DNA of 64,000 bases, taken from assembly GCF_022760995.1 (NCBI RefSeq), contig NZ_JAKWJO010000008.1:1-64000 (forward strand), read 5' to 3'. The notes below the pieces were generated by a model that was not told the DNA's origin, did no database searches, and saw only the letters and a list, made by a program, of their open reading frames with translations. This DNA is from Dyella sedimenti (lineage in GTDB: Bacteria > Pseudomonadota > Gammaproteobacteria > Xanthomonadales > Rhodanobacteraceae). Position 1 is the first letter of the stretch. The number at the start of each line of letters is the position of its first letter. Both the position numbers and the translations under genes were made by a program. Positions 46,378-55,900 of this stretch are shown piece after piece.

Positions 46378-48078
46378 TTAGTAGGACCAGCTGAGGCTGA
46401 CACCGGTGGTGGAGGTGGTGGTTCGGAAGCCCTTGGGCTTGGCGATCGGTATCCCGACAAAGGCATCCCAGGCCAGTCCGTGCCAGCCGCCGCGCATGCC
46501 CAGAACGGTGCCCGCCAAGGTCTTGCCCGGTTCCCATGCGGTGGGTGCACCGCCGACATGGCCGACGTCGGCGCCGAGGTACAGCTCCTGGCCGCCGCCC
46601 ACGACCCAGCCGATGTCGTTTCGGATCAGCCAGCCGTGGTCGCCGGCGAGTTGGAGTTCGCCATCGAAACCGCGCACGGTGTAGCGGCCGCCGATGGCGA
46701 AGCGGTCCTGGGGAACCAGGCGCGTGCGGTTCCATTGCGTGCGCCAGCTGCCGATGTATCGGAAGCGCTGGCCATGCCAAGGGAACGGCACGATGAGCTG
46801 GGCATCGGCGGTGATGAGTCCGGCATGCGACGTCCCTTCGCCGAAGGCTTCCTCGGGGGCTGCCAGCGCACGGAAGGCTCCCGTGCCGCGGCGATACGCG
46901 GTATTGGCGTCCAGGGTGGCCGCGCCGAGGAACTGGCGGTAGGTGAAGCCCGCTTCCCAGCCGCCTTGCCGGCGGCGCTGCACCTGGACTTCGGTATCGT
47001 CGATGAAATTGTTGGCATCGCGCTCCCAGGCCCGGACATACATGCCGGCCTTGAGGGTGGCGTGGCGATACAGCAGCCGGCTCAACCGGACGTCGGCGTT
47101 ATGGCTGGTGCCGCTGTAGATGTAGTCCTGGACATAACCCGCGATGGTCTGGTGGTAGGTGTAGCTGCCTGCGGTGGCGCCCAGCTGCCAATAGCCATAG
47201 GGAACGTCGTAGTGAAGCAGGTAGTTGCGCGTGCCCTTGCGGTGGCCATCGAGTACGTCTTGGCCCAGGTTGGCGTAGAACAGGTCGTTCCACGTCATCG
47301 GGTTGTCCAACGACAGGATGGCGCCGCCTTGCCATTTGCCGGTGGCCTCGCTGCCCGAGTCGTCGAGCATGAGCCCCAGGCGTACTGGCGTGGCCTGTTT
47401 CCAGGTGATCAGCAGGTCGCTTTCGCCAGGACGGGCATCGCCATCGGCCGGCACGATCTGGATATCCGCCTCCGTCGTCGGCACGCGCTTGAAGTTTTCC
47501 AGCGCCTGCTCGATGTCGCGCAGGTTGAGCAGGTCGCCGGGACGGGACGGCAAGGCATCGCGCCAGGAGGTGGCGCGGGCGTCGGTTCCCGGGGCGAAGC
47601 GAATGGCGCGGATGCGACCCGGCACAACGGTCAGCGTCAACGTGCCGCTTTGCAGGTTCTGCGGCTTGGCCAGCACGCGCGTGGTGACGTAGCCGCGAGC
47701 CACGATGGCGTTCTGGACGCGTCGCATCACAACACGGATGCCGTCGGTACCAAGGCAACGACCGGAAGCGGGATCGCTTGCGGGATCGACGGCCTGCAGG
47801 GCCCAGCGGAAGGCGGAGGCTTCCTCGCCATCCAGATGAATGGACCGGATGGGAAAGCACGGCGACTCATCGACCGGCAGGCGATCCGCCACCGGTTTCC
47901 CCGGCGGGGTCAAACGCACATCGGGTGTGGCGCCCTGTTGCGCACGCAAGGCGCGCTCGCGTTCCTGCTGGCGCAGCCATTCCTGCGTGGCGCCATCCAC
48001 CGACTGCGCCATGGCGGATGCCGTGGGGAGGCAACATGCCACGAACATCCAACGTTGCCTTGCCGATTTCCCCACCAT
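46378..48078 (-). CDS. TpsB outer-membrane transporter (FhaC/ShlB-type)
   Basis: The 566-residue protein exports the adhesin. The signal peptide ends AMA before Q25. Next come POTRA-type domains (CFPIRSIHLDG near residue 75; GYVTTRVLAKPQNLQSGTLTLTVVPGRI and EADIQIVPADGDARPGESDL) and a 16-strand barrel with the conserved L6 motif FAIGGRYTVRGFDGE. It ends in the barrel signature SLSWSY with terminal Tyr. It precedes the adhesin by 63 bp, the standard TpsB-TpsA operon order. Confidence 0.94.
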   Translation of the reverse strand: MVGKSARQRWMFVACCLPTASAMAQSVDGATQEWLRQQERERALRAQQGATPDVRLTPPGKPVADRLPVDESPCFPIRSIHLDGEEASAFRWALQAVDPASDPASGRCLGTDGIRVVMRRVQNAIVARGYVTTRVLAKPQNLQSGTLTLTVVPGRIRAIRFAPGTDARATSWRDALPSRPGDLLNLRDIEQALENFKRVPTTEADIQIVPADGDARPGESDLLITWKQATPVRLGLMLDDSGSEATGKWQGGAILSLDNPMTWNDLFYANLGQDVLDGHRKGTRNYLLHYDVPYGYWQLGATAGSYTYHQTIAGYVQDYIYSGTSHNADVRLSRLLYRHATLKAGMYVRAWERDANNFIDDTEVQVQRRRQGGWEAGFTYRQFLGAATLDANTAYRRGTGAFRALAAPEEAFGEGTSHAGLITADAQLIVPFPWHGQRFRYIGSWRTQWNRTRLVPQDRFAIGGRYTVRGFDGELQLAGDHGWLIRNDIGWVVGGGQELYLGADVGHVGGAPTAWEPGKTLAGTVLGMRGGWHGLAWDAFVGIPIAKPKGFRTTTSTTGVSLSWSY

Positions 48079-48426
48079 AGACTCCCCGTGGACGCAACGC
48101 AGACCACCTCCTTGGCGCGCTCACCGTGTGGGAGGTGGCGGCGAAGGAGCGAGTTGCGATGTTTGGCGCCATGTGCGCCACGGGTGCTATCTCATGGAGG
48201 AAGACAGCACCGGCGGGCTTGATGGCCAATGGGAAGGCTAGAGACTGCTACCGTACGGCGGCTATCAGGCAAGTCTGTAAGTTGGGCAGGGAAATGGCTG
48301 CTAGCCAGGGCGTATCCGATGATGCCGGTGTGGGGCGTGCCCTTGGCGATGTCGGCCGACAGGCTTATCGCCCCTGAAGGGAGACATTCCGGCCGTCTCT
48401 GGCTAGGGTGCCTGATAACAATGTCA
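48079..48426. other. Leader region upstream of tpsB, with a strong hairpin
   Basis: No gene is supported here. The stretch contains the hairpin at 48103-48137 and presumably the tpsB promoter. A further dyad, GGTGCT...AGCACC, lies near 48191-48221 on the transcribed strand. Confidence 0.5.
48103..48137 (-). promoter_or_regulatory. Hairpin in the tpsB leader (candidate mRNA regulatory element)
   Basis: CCACCTCC (48103-48110) and GGAGGTGG (48130-48137) form a perfect 8-bp inverted repeat with a 19-nt spacer, 25-59 bp upstream of the tpsB ATG. On the mRNA it could be a post-transcriptional or protein-binding site. The putative ribosome site GGGGAG lies outside the stem. Confidence 0.35.
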
Positions 48427-48744
48427 TCAAGGTCGAAGCTTGCGAAGAAGGGTTTCGTTGAGCAAGCCGCTGTAGCCGTGTCTGCTGCCATCGGCGCGGA
48501 TTACCAGTACGTGTGGCATCTCACCGCCCCAGTCCGGATCCAGCAGGTAATTGAGGCGGTCCGGTGTGTCGTCGGCATAGGCGCGGGCCGGGAATCCGTC
48601 CATTCCCGCACGGTGAAGGCGGTGGGTGATCGCTTGGCCGTCAGCGATGCTATCGGTGGCCACGGTGACCAGTTCGATGCGGGGGCGCACGAAACCCTGC
48701 TGAATGCGGAGGACATCCGCATCAGGAAAGTCCGCGATGCGCAC
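48427..48744 (-). pseudogene. Probable C-terminal fragment of a thioredoxin-fold (TlpA-like) protein
   Basis: The 105-residue frame has a late GTG start and no signal peptide. RIELVTVATDSIADGQAITHRL and LLDPDWGGEMPHVLVIRADGSRHGYSG resemble the second half of TlpA/AhpC-like thioredoxin folds. The first half with a CxxC is missing, since the sequence upstream runs into the 3' end of the neighbouring hydrolase gene. Truncation is the likeliest reading; a small intact protein cannot be excluded. Confidence 0.45.
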
Positions 48745-48758
48745 GCGGGCCCTGCCGC

Positions 48759-49544
48759 CTATTTCGCGGTCGCGGCTTCTTCGATCAGGTGTGCGACGGC
48801 TTCCGGATGGGACACCATCACCACGTGGGAGGCATCCTTGACGACGACCGTATCCCTCGCATGCGCGCGCTTGGCCATGAACGCCATCGCCGCTGGCGGG
48901 ATGTTCCTGTCCGCGCCACCGTAGATGAACCAGGAAGGGATGGACTTCCAGGCGACGCCGGCCGATTTCTCGTCGAGCGCTGATGCCGCCAATGGACGCT
49001 GTGTTGCGGCCATCAGTGCCGCCTGGGCCGCGGGGACGTCGGCCGCGAACTGCGCGGGGAATTTGTCCTGGACGACGTAGAGGTCCTTGCCGCCATCGGC
49101 GAGTTCGGCTGGCGGCGCAAGCGCTTGTCCTAGCGTGCCGCCGGGGAACTGGCCGGCTAGTCCGGCAACGGTCTCGCCGGTATCGGGAGCGAAGGCGCTG
49201 ACGTAGACCAAGGCCTTGACGTTGCCACGGCCGTTGGCGGCCTCGGTGATGACATTGCCGCCATAGGAGTGCCCGACCAGCACCACGGGTCCCTTGAGGT
49301 CGGTCACCAGGCTGCCTATGTAGGCGCCATCATTTTTCACGCCGCGCAGCGGATTGGCGGCGGCGATGACGAAGTAGCCGTCTTTCCGCAGGATCCTGAT
49401 GACGCCGTTCCAGCTCGACGCATCGGCAAACGCGCCATGTACCAGCACGATGAAAGGTTTGCTGGGCATCCGCATCTGCGCAAACGCATCCGCGCCGATG
49501 AGCATGGCGGCGGCGAGCGCCAGCCCGGCGAGCAGTTTCTTCAT
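48759..49544 (-). CDS. Exported alpha/beta hydrolase
   Basis: The 261-residue protein has a signal peptide (MKKLLAGLALAAAMLIGADAFAQ) and an alpha/beta-hydrolase fold: FIVLVHGAFADASSW, nucleophile elbow GHSYGGNV, the FIYGGADRNIPP segment, and the terminal catalytic His in DASHVVMVSHPEAVAHLI. It resembles the periplasmic EstC/salicylate-esterase-like hydrolases. The substrate is unknown. GGAG precedes the ATG. It is the last intact gene of a four-gene leftward run of secreted enzymes. Confidence 0.88.
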   Translation of the reverse strand: MKKLLAGLALAAAMLIGADAFAQMRMPSKPFIVLVHGAFADASSWNGVIRILRKDGYFVIAAANPLRGVKNDGAYIGSLVTDLKGPVVLVGHSYGGNVITEAANGRGNVKALVYVSAFAPDTGETVAGLAGQFPGGTLGQALAPPAELADGGKDLYVVQDKFPAQFAADVPAAQAALMAATQRPLAASALDEKSAGVAWKSIPSWFIYGGADRNIPPAAMAFMAKRAHARDTVVVKDASHVVMVSHPEAVAHLIEEAATAK

Positions 49545-49639
49545 CTCGAATCTCCTTGGGATGGGAAGGACCGGATCGGGAGGATCCGGTCGGGGTGAAC
49601 CATGGGATTCCGCAACGCCGCATGTCAGATGGCGATGGG

Positions 49640-50149
49640 TCAGGGTGCGAACCGGGTAAAGACGAAGTCATGGTTCTTCACCCGGGCCTGGTGGCAGGAG
49701 AAGCAGGTGCGGTGCTGTGCTTCGTCGGCGGGCTTGCCGTCGATGAAGCGGCCGAAGCCCCAGCCGCCGGTGGTGGCGTACTTCCGCGAGTCCTTGACCA
49801 TGACCTGGACGGTCGTGGCCGCACCGGGGATGGCGGCAGGCCCGAACTCGGGCGAAGGCACGTGCTTCCATGCCAGCTTGACCAGCACCGTGCCATCCGG
49901 GAACGGCAGCGTTCCGGCGCGATAGGCCCTGATGGCCATCGCATTGCCCAGCACGGCGCGCAGCTCGTCCAGCGGCGCGGCTTCCTGCGCGGGGGCGACC
50001 AGTTCCCACTGCCGGTATCCCTCGGGAAGCGTGACGCCGTAGATGGGCGACGCCTCCCCATGGCCGGGTTTTTCCAAGGCGGCGGTGGCCGCCGCGAAGG
50101 CAGTCGATACGCCGGCCACGGCGAGAACCGCAAGCGGGATTCGTTTCAT
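49640..50149 (-). CDS. Cytochrome P460-family protein
   Basis: The 169-residue protein has a Sec signal (MKRIPLAVLAVAGVSTAFA) and one c-type heme site CFSCH near the C-terminus. YGVTLPEGYRQWELVAPA and PFPDGTVLVKLAWKH are typical of the P460/DUF family. P460 enzymes oxidise hydroxylamine or related N-compounds, using a heme cross-linked to Lys in classical members; I cannot confirm the cross-link lysine. It lies 24 bp downstream of an exported epoxide-hydrolase-like gene in the same direction. Confidence 0.87.
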   Translation of the reverse strand: MKRIPLAVLAVAGVSTAFAAATAALEKPGHGEASPIYGVTLPEGYRQWELVAPAQEAAPLDELRAVLGNAMAIRAYRAGTLPFPDGTVLVKLAWKHVPSPEFGPAAIPGAATTVQVMVKDSRKYATTGGWGFGRFIDGKPADEAQHRTCFSCHQARVKNHDFVFTRFAP

Positions 50150-50173
50150 CGGGATACTCCCGTCGGTGGCGCG

Positions 50174-51208
50174 TCAAAGGTGGTCGGCGTCGATCACGGC
50201 CTGGGTGAAGGCCTGCGGTGCTTCCTGCGGCAGGTCGTGGCCGATGCCGCCGGTGACCAGCCGGTACTGGTATTTGCCGGTGAACTGCTTGGCATACGCC
50301 TCGGGTAGCGGGTGCGGCGCGCCGTTGTCGTCGCCCTCCAGGGCGATGGTCGGCACCGTGATGGCCGGGAATGCGGCCAGTTGCTTTTCCAGCGCGTCGT
50401 ATGCCGCTTCGCCCTTGGCGAGATCCAGCCGCCAGCGATAGTTGTGGATGGCGATAGCGACCTGGTCGGGATTGTCGAGCGCGGCGGCGCTGCGCTCGAA
50501 GGTGGCCTCGTCGAAATGCCATTTCGGCGAAGCCAGCTGCCAGATCAGCTTGGCGAAGTCGTGGCGATACTTTTCGTAGCCGATGCGGCCGCGATCGGTG
50601 GCGAAGTAATACTGATACCACCATTGCAGCTCGGCCTTGGGCGGCAGCGGGGTCTTGCCCGATGCCTGGCTGCCGATGAGGTAGCCGCTCACGGTCACCA
50701 AGGCCTTCACCCGCCGGGGCCATAGCGCCGCGACGATGTCGGCCGATCGCGCGCCCCAGTCGAAACCGCCAAGTACCGCATGCTCGATCCCGAGCGCATC
50801 CATGAAGTCGACGACGTCCCTGGCCAGCGCGGCCGGCTCCCCGTTGCGCATGGCGCTGGCGGACAGGAAGCGGGTCTCGCCGTAGCCGCGGGCATAGGGA
50901 ACAAGCACCCGGTAGCCCTTCGCCGCCAGGGCTGGCGCGACGTCTTCATAGCTGTGGATGTCGTAGGGCCAGCCGTGCAGGAGAATCACCGCCGGGCCAT
51001 CGGCGGGGCCGAGCTCGGCATAGGCTACGTCCAGCGCGCCGGCATGGATGTGCTTGAGCGCGCCAAGCGGATCACGCGCCTTCGTGCTGGACGCGGATTG
51101 CGCGGATTGCGCCTGCGCCGCATCCACCAGGCCGGTTTGGGCGACCATGATCGCGAGGGTTGCCGCGGCCAGGAAGCGGCGGCGGCTGAAGATCGTTTTC
51201 CAGGACAT
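50174..51208 (-). CDS. Tat-exported epoxide hydrolase-like alpha/beta hydrolase
   Basis: The 344-residue protein has a twin-arginine signal (FSRRRFLAAATLAIMVAQTG). The fold has HGWPYDIHSYEDVAPALAAKGYRVLVPYARGYGETRF, nucleophile Asp in LGGFDWGARSA, and terminal His in TGGIGHDLPQEAPQAF. This is the haloalkane dehalogenase/epoxide hydrolase type. The start at 51208 follows GGAG. It lies 100 bp downstream of a second epoxide hydrolase gene in the same orientation. Confidence 0.88.
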   Translation of the reverse strand: MSWKTIFSRRRFLAAATLAIMVAQTGLVDAAQAQSAQSASSTKARDPLGALKHIHAGALDVAYAELGPADGPAVILLHGWPYDIHSYEDVAPALAAKGYRVLVPYARGYGETRFLSASAMRNGEPAALARDVVDFMDALGIEHAVLGGFDWGARSADIVAALWPRRVKALVTVSGYLIGSQASGKTPLPPKAELQWWYQYYFATDRGRIGYEKYRHDFAKLIWQLASPKWHFDEATFERSAAALDNPDQVAIAIHNYRWRLDLAKGEAAYDALEKQLAAFPAITVPTIALEGDDNGAPHPLPEAYAKQFTGKYQYRLVTGGIGHDLPQEAPQAFTQAVIDADHL

Positions 51209-51308
51209 GGGTCTTACTCCGGTGAATGGGTGATCCACATGGCGTCCGCATCCGGCCCATGGCCTGGCGGAGCCGTTCCCTACGGTTCACATCGATGCTT
51301 GGCCCGCC

Positions 51309-52652
51309 TCAGCGCAGCGGCCTGAACGCCGTGCGCAATTCCTCGGCGAAGAGTTGCGGTTGTTCCCAGGCCGCGAAATGGCCGCCCTTGCCGGCTTCGT
51401 GGAAGTAGTACAGCGAGGGATAGGCTTGCCTGGCCCAGCTTTCCGGCGCGCGATAGATCTCGCCGGGGAACACGGTGATCGCCACCGGCACGGTGATCTC
51501 GCGGGTCTTCTGCGCCGTGGCGCTGAAATTGTTGTTGTTGTTTTCCCAGTAGAAGCGGGAAGACGAGGCGCCGGTGTTGGTCAGCCAGTACAGGGTGATG
51601 TCGTCGAGGATCTCGTCGCGGCTCAGCACCCGTTCGGGATGGCCGTCGCTGTCGGTCCACGCGGCGATCTTCTCGTACATCCAGGCGGCCATGCCGCTGG
51701 GCGAATCGGCGAGGGCGTAGCCGATGGTCTGCGGGCGGGTCACCATCATCGCGCCATAGGCCGCGTTCCTGCCGAAGAAGGTGCTGAGCGCATCGAACGC
51801 CCGGCGCTCCTGCGTGGACAGGGTGGCAGGGGCCGGCTCGCCGTCGCTGATGGGCTTGACCAGCTCCGCGGGTATCGTGGCGGGCATGTTGAGGTGGATG
51901 CCGAGCAGTCCCCGTGGCGCCTGCCGCGCCAGCGCATCGGAGATGACCGAGCCGTGGTCGCCGCCCTGCGATACATAGCGCGTGTAGCCCAGGCGCTTCA
52001 TCAGCACATCCCAGGCACGCGCCACGCGGTCGGGCGTCCAGCCGGGACCGGTTGGCCTGCCCGAGAAGCCATAGCCGGGGATGGCGGGAATCACCACGTC
52101 GAAGGCATCCTCGGCATGCCCGCCATAGGCGACGGGATCGGTCAGCGGGCCGATGGCCTTCAGGAATTCCAGCGGCGAGCCAGGCCAGCCGTGGGTGAGG
52201 ATCAGCGGCAGGGCATTCGGTTCGCGCGAACGTACATGGATGAACTGGATGTCCACCCCGTCGATGCTGGTCACGAATTCCGGCAGCGCATTCAACGTCG
52301 CTTCCGCCTTGCGCCAGTCGTAGCCGTCGCCCCAATAGCGCACCAGCGCCTGCATGGTCGCCAGCCCGATGCCTTGGGAGCCATCGTCGACCGTTTCCTT
52401 GTCGGGCCAGCGCGTCGCCGCGATACGCGCGTGCAGGTCGGCAAGCTGCGCCTGCGGGACATGGATGCGGAATGGGCGGATGCTCTCGCTGCTGGTCGCC
52501 GGCCTGGCCGCTGCGGCGTTCTCATCGGACTGCGCGTCGGCAGCCCATGAGGGCCGGGCGTAGCCATCGGCCGTGAGCAGGACGAGGCCGCATGCGAGTG
52601 CGGTGGCGTGGAGGGTGGAGGGGTGACGCCTGGGCTGCGCTGCTGAAGACAT
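51309..52652 (-). CDS. Exported epoxide hydrolase (EHN-type)
   Basis: The 447-residue protein has a signal peptide (up to ~residue 38, PSWAAD). The epoxide-hydrolase N-terminal domain is IRPFRIHVPQAQLADLHARIAATRWPD with YWGDGYDWRKAEATLNALPEF. The alpha/beta core shows THGWPGSPLEFLKAIGPL, nucleophile Asp in SQGGDHGSVIS, and His in AGKGGHFAAWEQP. These enzymes open epoxides to diols, here probably in the periplasm. It heads the leftward hydrolase cluster and is divergent from the PAS-kinase gene. Confidence 0.9.
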   Translation of the reverse strand: MSSAAQPRRHPSTLHATALACGLVLLTADGYARPSWAADAQSDENAAAARPATSSESIRPFRIHVPQAQLADLHARIAATRWPDKETVDDGSQGIGLATMQALVRYWGDGYDWRKAEATLNALPEFVTSIDGVDIQFIHVRSREPNALPLILTHGWPGSPLEFLKAIGPLTDPVAYGGHAEDAFDVVIPAIPGYGFSGRPTGPGWTPDRVARAWDVLMKRLGYTRYVSQGGDHGSVISDALARQAPRGLLGIHLNMPATIPAELVKPISDGEPAPATLSTQERRAFDALSTFFGRNAAYGAMMVTRPQTIGYALADSPSGMAAWMYEKIAAWTDSDGHPERVLSRDEILDDITLYWLTNTGASSSRFYWENNNNNFSATAQKTREITVPVAITVFPGEIYRAPESWARQAYPSLYYFHEAGKGGHFAAWEQPQLFAEELRTAFRPLR

Positions 52653-52928
52653 GCTCGATCTCCGTCGAGGGGAGGAGGGCCGGGACGTGCGAGGCGATAG
52701 GCCGGTGGCGATGCACGTTGGCTGGAGCGATCACAGCAGGCGCCTGGAAGGCTGGCGATTGCACGATGGTATCGGTCGATACCTTGGTAGGAGGCGAGGC
52801 GCCTTGCGCGAAGGCCCGTTCGCCGGCTCGCGGCGCTCACCTGTGGTGGACCGACACCAAAGTATGATGGGCCGTTACCGGCGGATGGCGCATCCTCGCC
52901 CAACGACGACCGCCGAGAGAGGGCCGGT

Positions 52929-55900
52929 ATGGAGAGTGAACTCAGCCGCGTCGTCGATGTGCTTCCCGGATTGATATGGACTGCGCTCCCCGACGGACAC
53001 GTCGACTTCGTCAATCAGGACTGGTGCGGCTACACCGGTCTCGCCCCTGACGAAGCGCGCGGCCAGGCATGGCAGCGCATCGTCCATCCCGACGACCTGC
53101 CGGGCCTGCTTGGATGCTGGCGAACCATCCTGGACTCCGCCGGCCCCGGTGAGATGGAGGCGCGCCTGCGCCGTTTCGATGGCGCCTATCGCTGGTTCGT
53201 GCTGCGGGTTCGCCCACTGGCCGGGGACGATGGCAGGGTCGTCAAATGGTGCGGCATGAACATCGATGTCGAGGCATGCCAGCGCACCGGCGAACGCCCG
53301 CATGCGCGGGAGGTGGACTTCCGTCCCGTCTTCGACAGCATCCCCGGGTCCGTCACGGTCATGGCGCCGGCCGGCACGGTGGAGTACGTCAACCGCCAGG
53401 GGCGTGCCTATCGCGGTGCGACGCTGGAGGAACTCAGGAACTGGAAAGCCACCCGGGTGATTCATCCGGACGACTTGCCCTTGGCCATCGCCCGATGGAC
53501 GCACTCGCTGCGGACCGGGCAGCCTTACGATGGAGAACAGCGGATTCTCGGAGCGGACGGCGCCTATCGCTGGTTTCGCGTGCGCGGCCTGCCCGTGCGG
53601 GATGAGCAGGGAAACATCACCCGCTGGTGTTTCCTGGACGTGGATATCGACGACGGCAAGCTTGGCCAGGCGCTGCTCGCCGGCGAGAAGCAGTTGCTGG
53701 AGAAGGTGGCCGGCGGCAGTTCGCTGCCGGAGATCCTGGAAACGTTCTGTCGTCTCGTGGAGGAAACCCTCAGCGGCAGCCGTTGCGGCGCCCTGCTGGT
53801 CGATCCGGCGGGTGCGCCTGTCGTGCAGGCGGTCGGGCCGGCCGTTCCGGACAGCGCCATCTTCGTTGCCCAGCCAACGGACGCCGGGTCGGATCCGCGC
53901 ACGGCGGCCACGCGGCTGAACCGCCAGATCATCGTGGCCGATCTCTCCGCCGGGACGCAGTGGGACACGTGGTCCGCCATGGCGATGGCGCATGGCCTGC
54001 ATGCGTGCTGGGCCACGCCGATCCGTGCCGCCATGGGCGATGCCATGGGCGCATTCGCGGTGTGCTACGAACGGCCGCGTTCGCCTACGTCGCGGGACAT
54101 GGCGCTGATCGACCAGCTCACCCAGATTGCCAGCATCGTCATCGAGCGCCAGCGCTCGCAGGTCTCACTCGCACAGGCGCTCGACGACATCCGCGCATCG
54201 GAAGACCGCCTGCGCAACATCGTGGATGCCATCCCCGGCTTCGTATGGAGCGCGGCGCCGGATGGCAAGGTCGAGTTCCTCAACCAGCGCTGGTACGAAT
54301 ACACCGGCATGGCGTTGCGCGACGCCCGTGGGTTCGGCTGGGCATCGGCCGTCCATCCGGACGATGCCGACGCCCTGGCGGCTTACTGGCAGGCATTGCT
54401 GGAAGCCGGCCAGCCGGGCGAATACGAAGCCAGGCTGCGTCGCTACGATGGCGCCTACCGCTGGTTCCTGATCAGGGCCGTGCCGCAGCGCGACGCGAGT
54501 GGCCGCCTGGTGAAGTGGTACGGCGCCAATACCGATATCGAGGTTCGCAAGCAGGCCGAAACCCTGCTGGCCGGCGAGAAGCGATTGCTGGGCATGATGG
54601 CGGACGGTTCATCGCTTCCCTCGATTCTCGAAGCATTGTGCGAACTGGTGGAAACGATCCTGGCTGGTGCGCTGTGCAGCGTCGTGCTGGTCGATCCGCG
54701 GCGTACCCGGCCATCGCACGATGCCACGCTGCGCCTTCGCCTGCTGCCGGGCGCCGCGCCGCATCTTCCAAGCGCCCTGAAGGAAGCCGAGGAGGGCCGT
54801 GCCGCGGACGCCGACGAGGACCCCGTCGCGCTGGCCGCCATCGGCAAGGAGCCGGTGTTCTTGGCGGACCTGGCGCGGGAAGAACGCTTCCGCGACTGGT
54901 GCTCCCTCGCCGGGGCGCATGGCATGCGGGCCAGCTGGGCGTATCCGATCGCTTCCTTCGGCGGCAAGGTGGTGGGCGTCCTTTCGATCCTGCACCGTGA
55001 GGTGAAAGACCCGGCGCCGGCGCACCATAACCTTATCGCCCAGTTCACCCACCTCGCCGACATCGCCATCGAGCGGGCGCGCTTCGAGGCGGCGCTCAAG
55101 CAGAGCGAGGCCTTCCTCGCCAAGGCCCAGCGCCTCAGCCTTACCGGCACGTTCTCCTGGCGCGTGGGTACGGACGACATCACCTGGTCGGAAGAGCTCT
55201 ACCGCATCCTCGAACTCGACCCGGGCGTGACGCCGACCTTCGAGCTGATCAATACCCGCATCCATCCGGAAGACATCCCGACCCACGACGAAATGCTCAG
55301 GCGGCAACGCCGCGAGGGGCGCGATTTCGAGAGCGAGCATCGGTTGCTGATGCCCGATGGCCGGGTGAAATACGTGCACCTCGTGGCCCATGCGACGCAG
55401 GACGAAGAGGGTGGGCTGGAATACATCGCCGCCGTGCAGGACATCACCCAGCGCCGGCTTTCGGAAGAAGCGCTCGGCAGGGTCCGCTCGGAACTTGCCC
55501 ACGTGGCGAGGGTCGCCAGCCTCGGCGCGTTGACCGCGTCGATCGCCCATGAGGTGAACCAGCCGCTGGCCGGCATCATCACCAATGCCAATACCTGCCT
55601 GCGGATGCTTGCCTCGGACCCGCCGAACATCGAAGGCGCCCGCGAGACCGCGCGGCGCACGATCCGCGATGGCCACCGCGCCTCCGACGTGATCCAGCGA
55701 TTGCGCGCACTGTTCGCCAAGAAGGATCTCTCGGTCGAGCGGGTCGACCTCAACGAGGCTGCGCGGGAAGTGATCGCGATGCTGCTGGGCGAACTCCAGC
55801 GCAACAGCGTGATCCTCTATCCCGAGTTTGCCGAGGGCCTTCCGCCGGTCAGAGGCGACCGTGTCCAGTTGCAGCAGGTCATCCTCAACCTGGTCATCAA

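Noticed and set aside
48079..48426. Possible cyclic di-GMP (GEMM-like) riboswitch upstream of tpsB
   Set aside because: A GCCAAAC-like motif exists, but I could not lay out the conserved GEMM stems and tetraloop.
48229..48924. Plus-strand frame over the thioredoxin-like fragment
   Set aside because: No recognisable content; it is antisense to a frame that shows thioredoxin-fold features.
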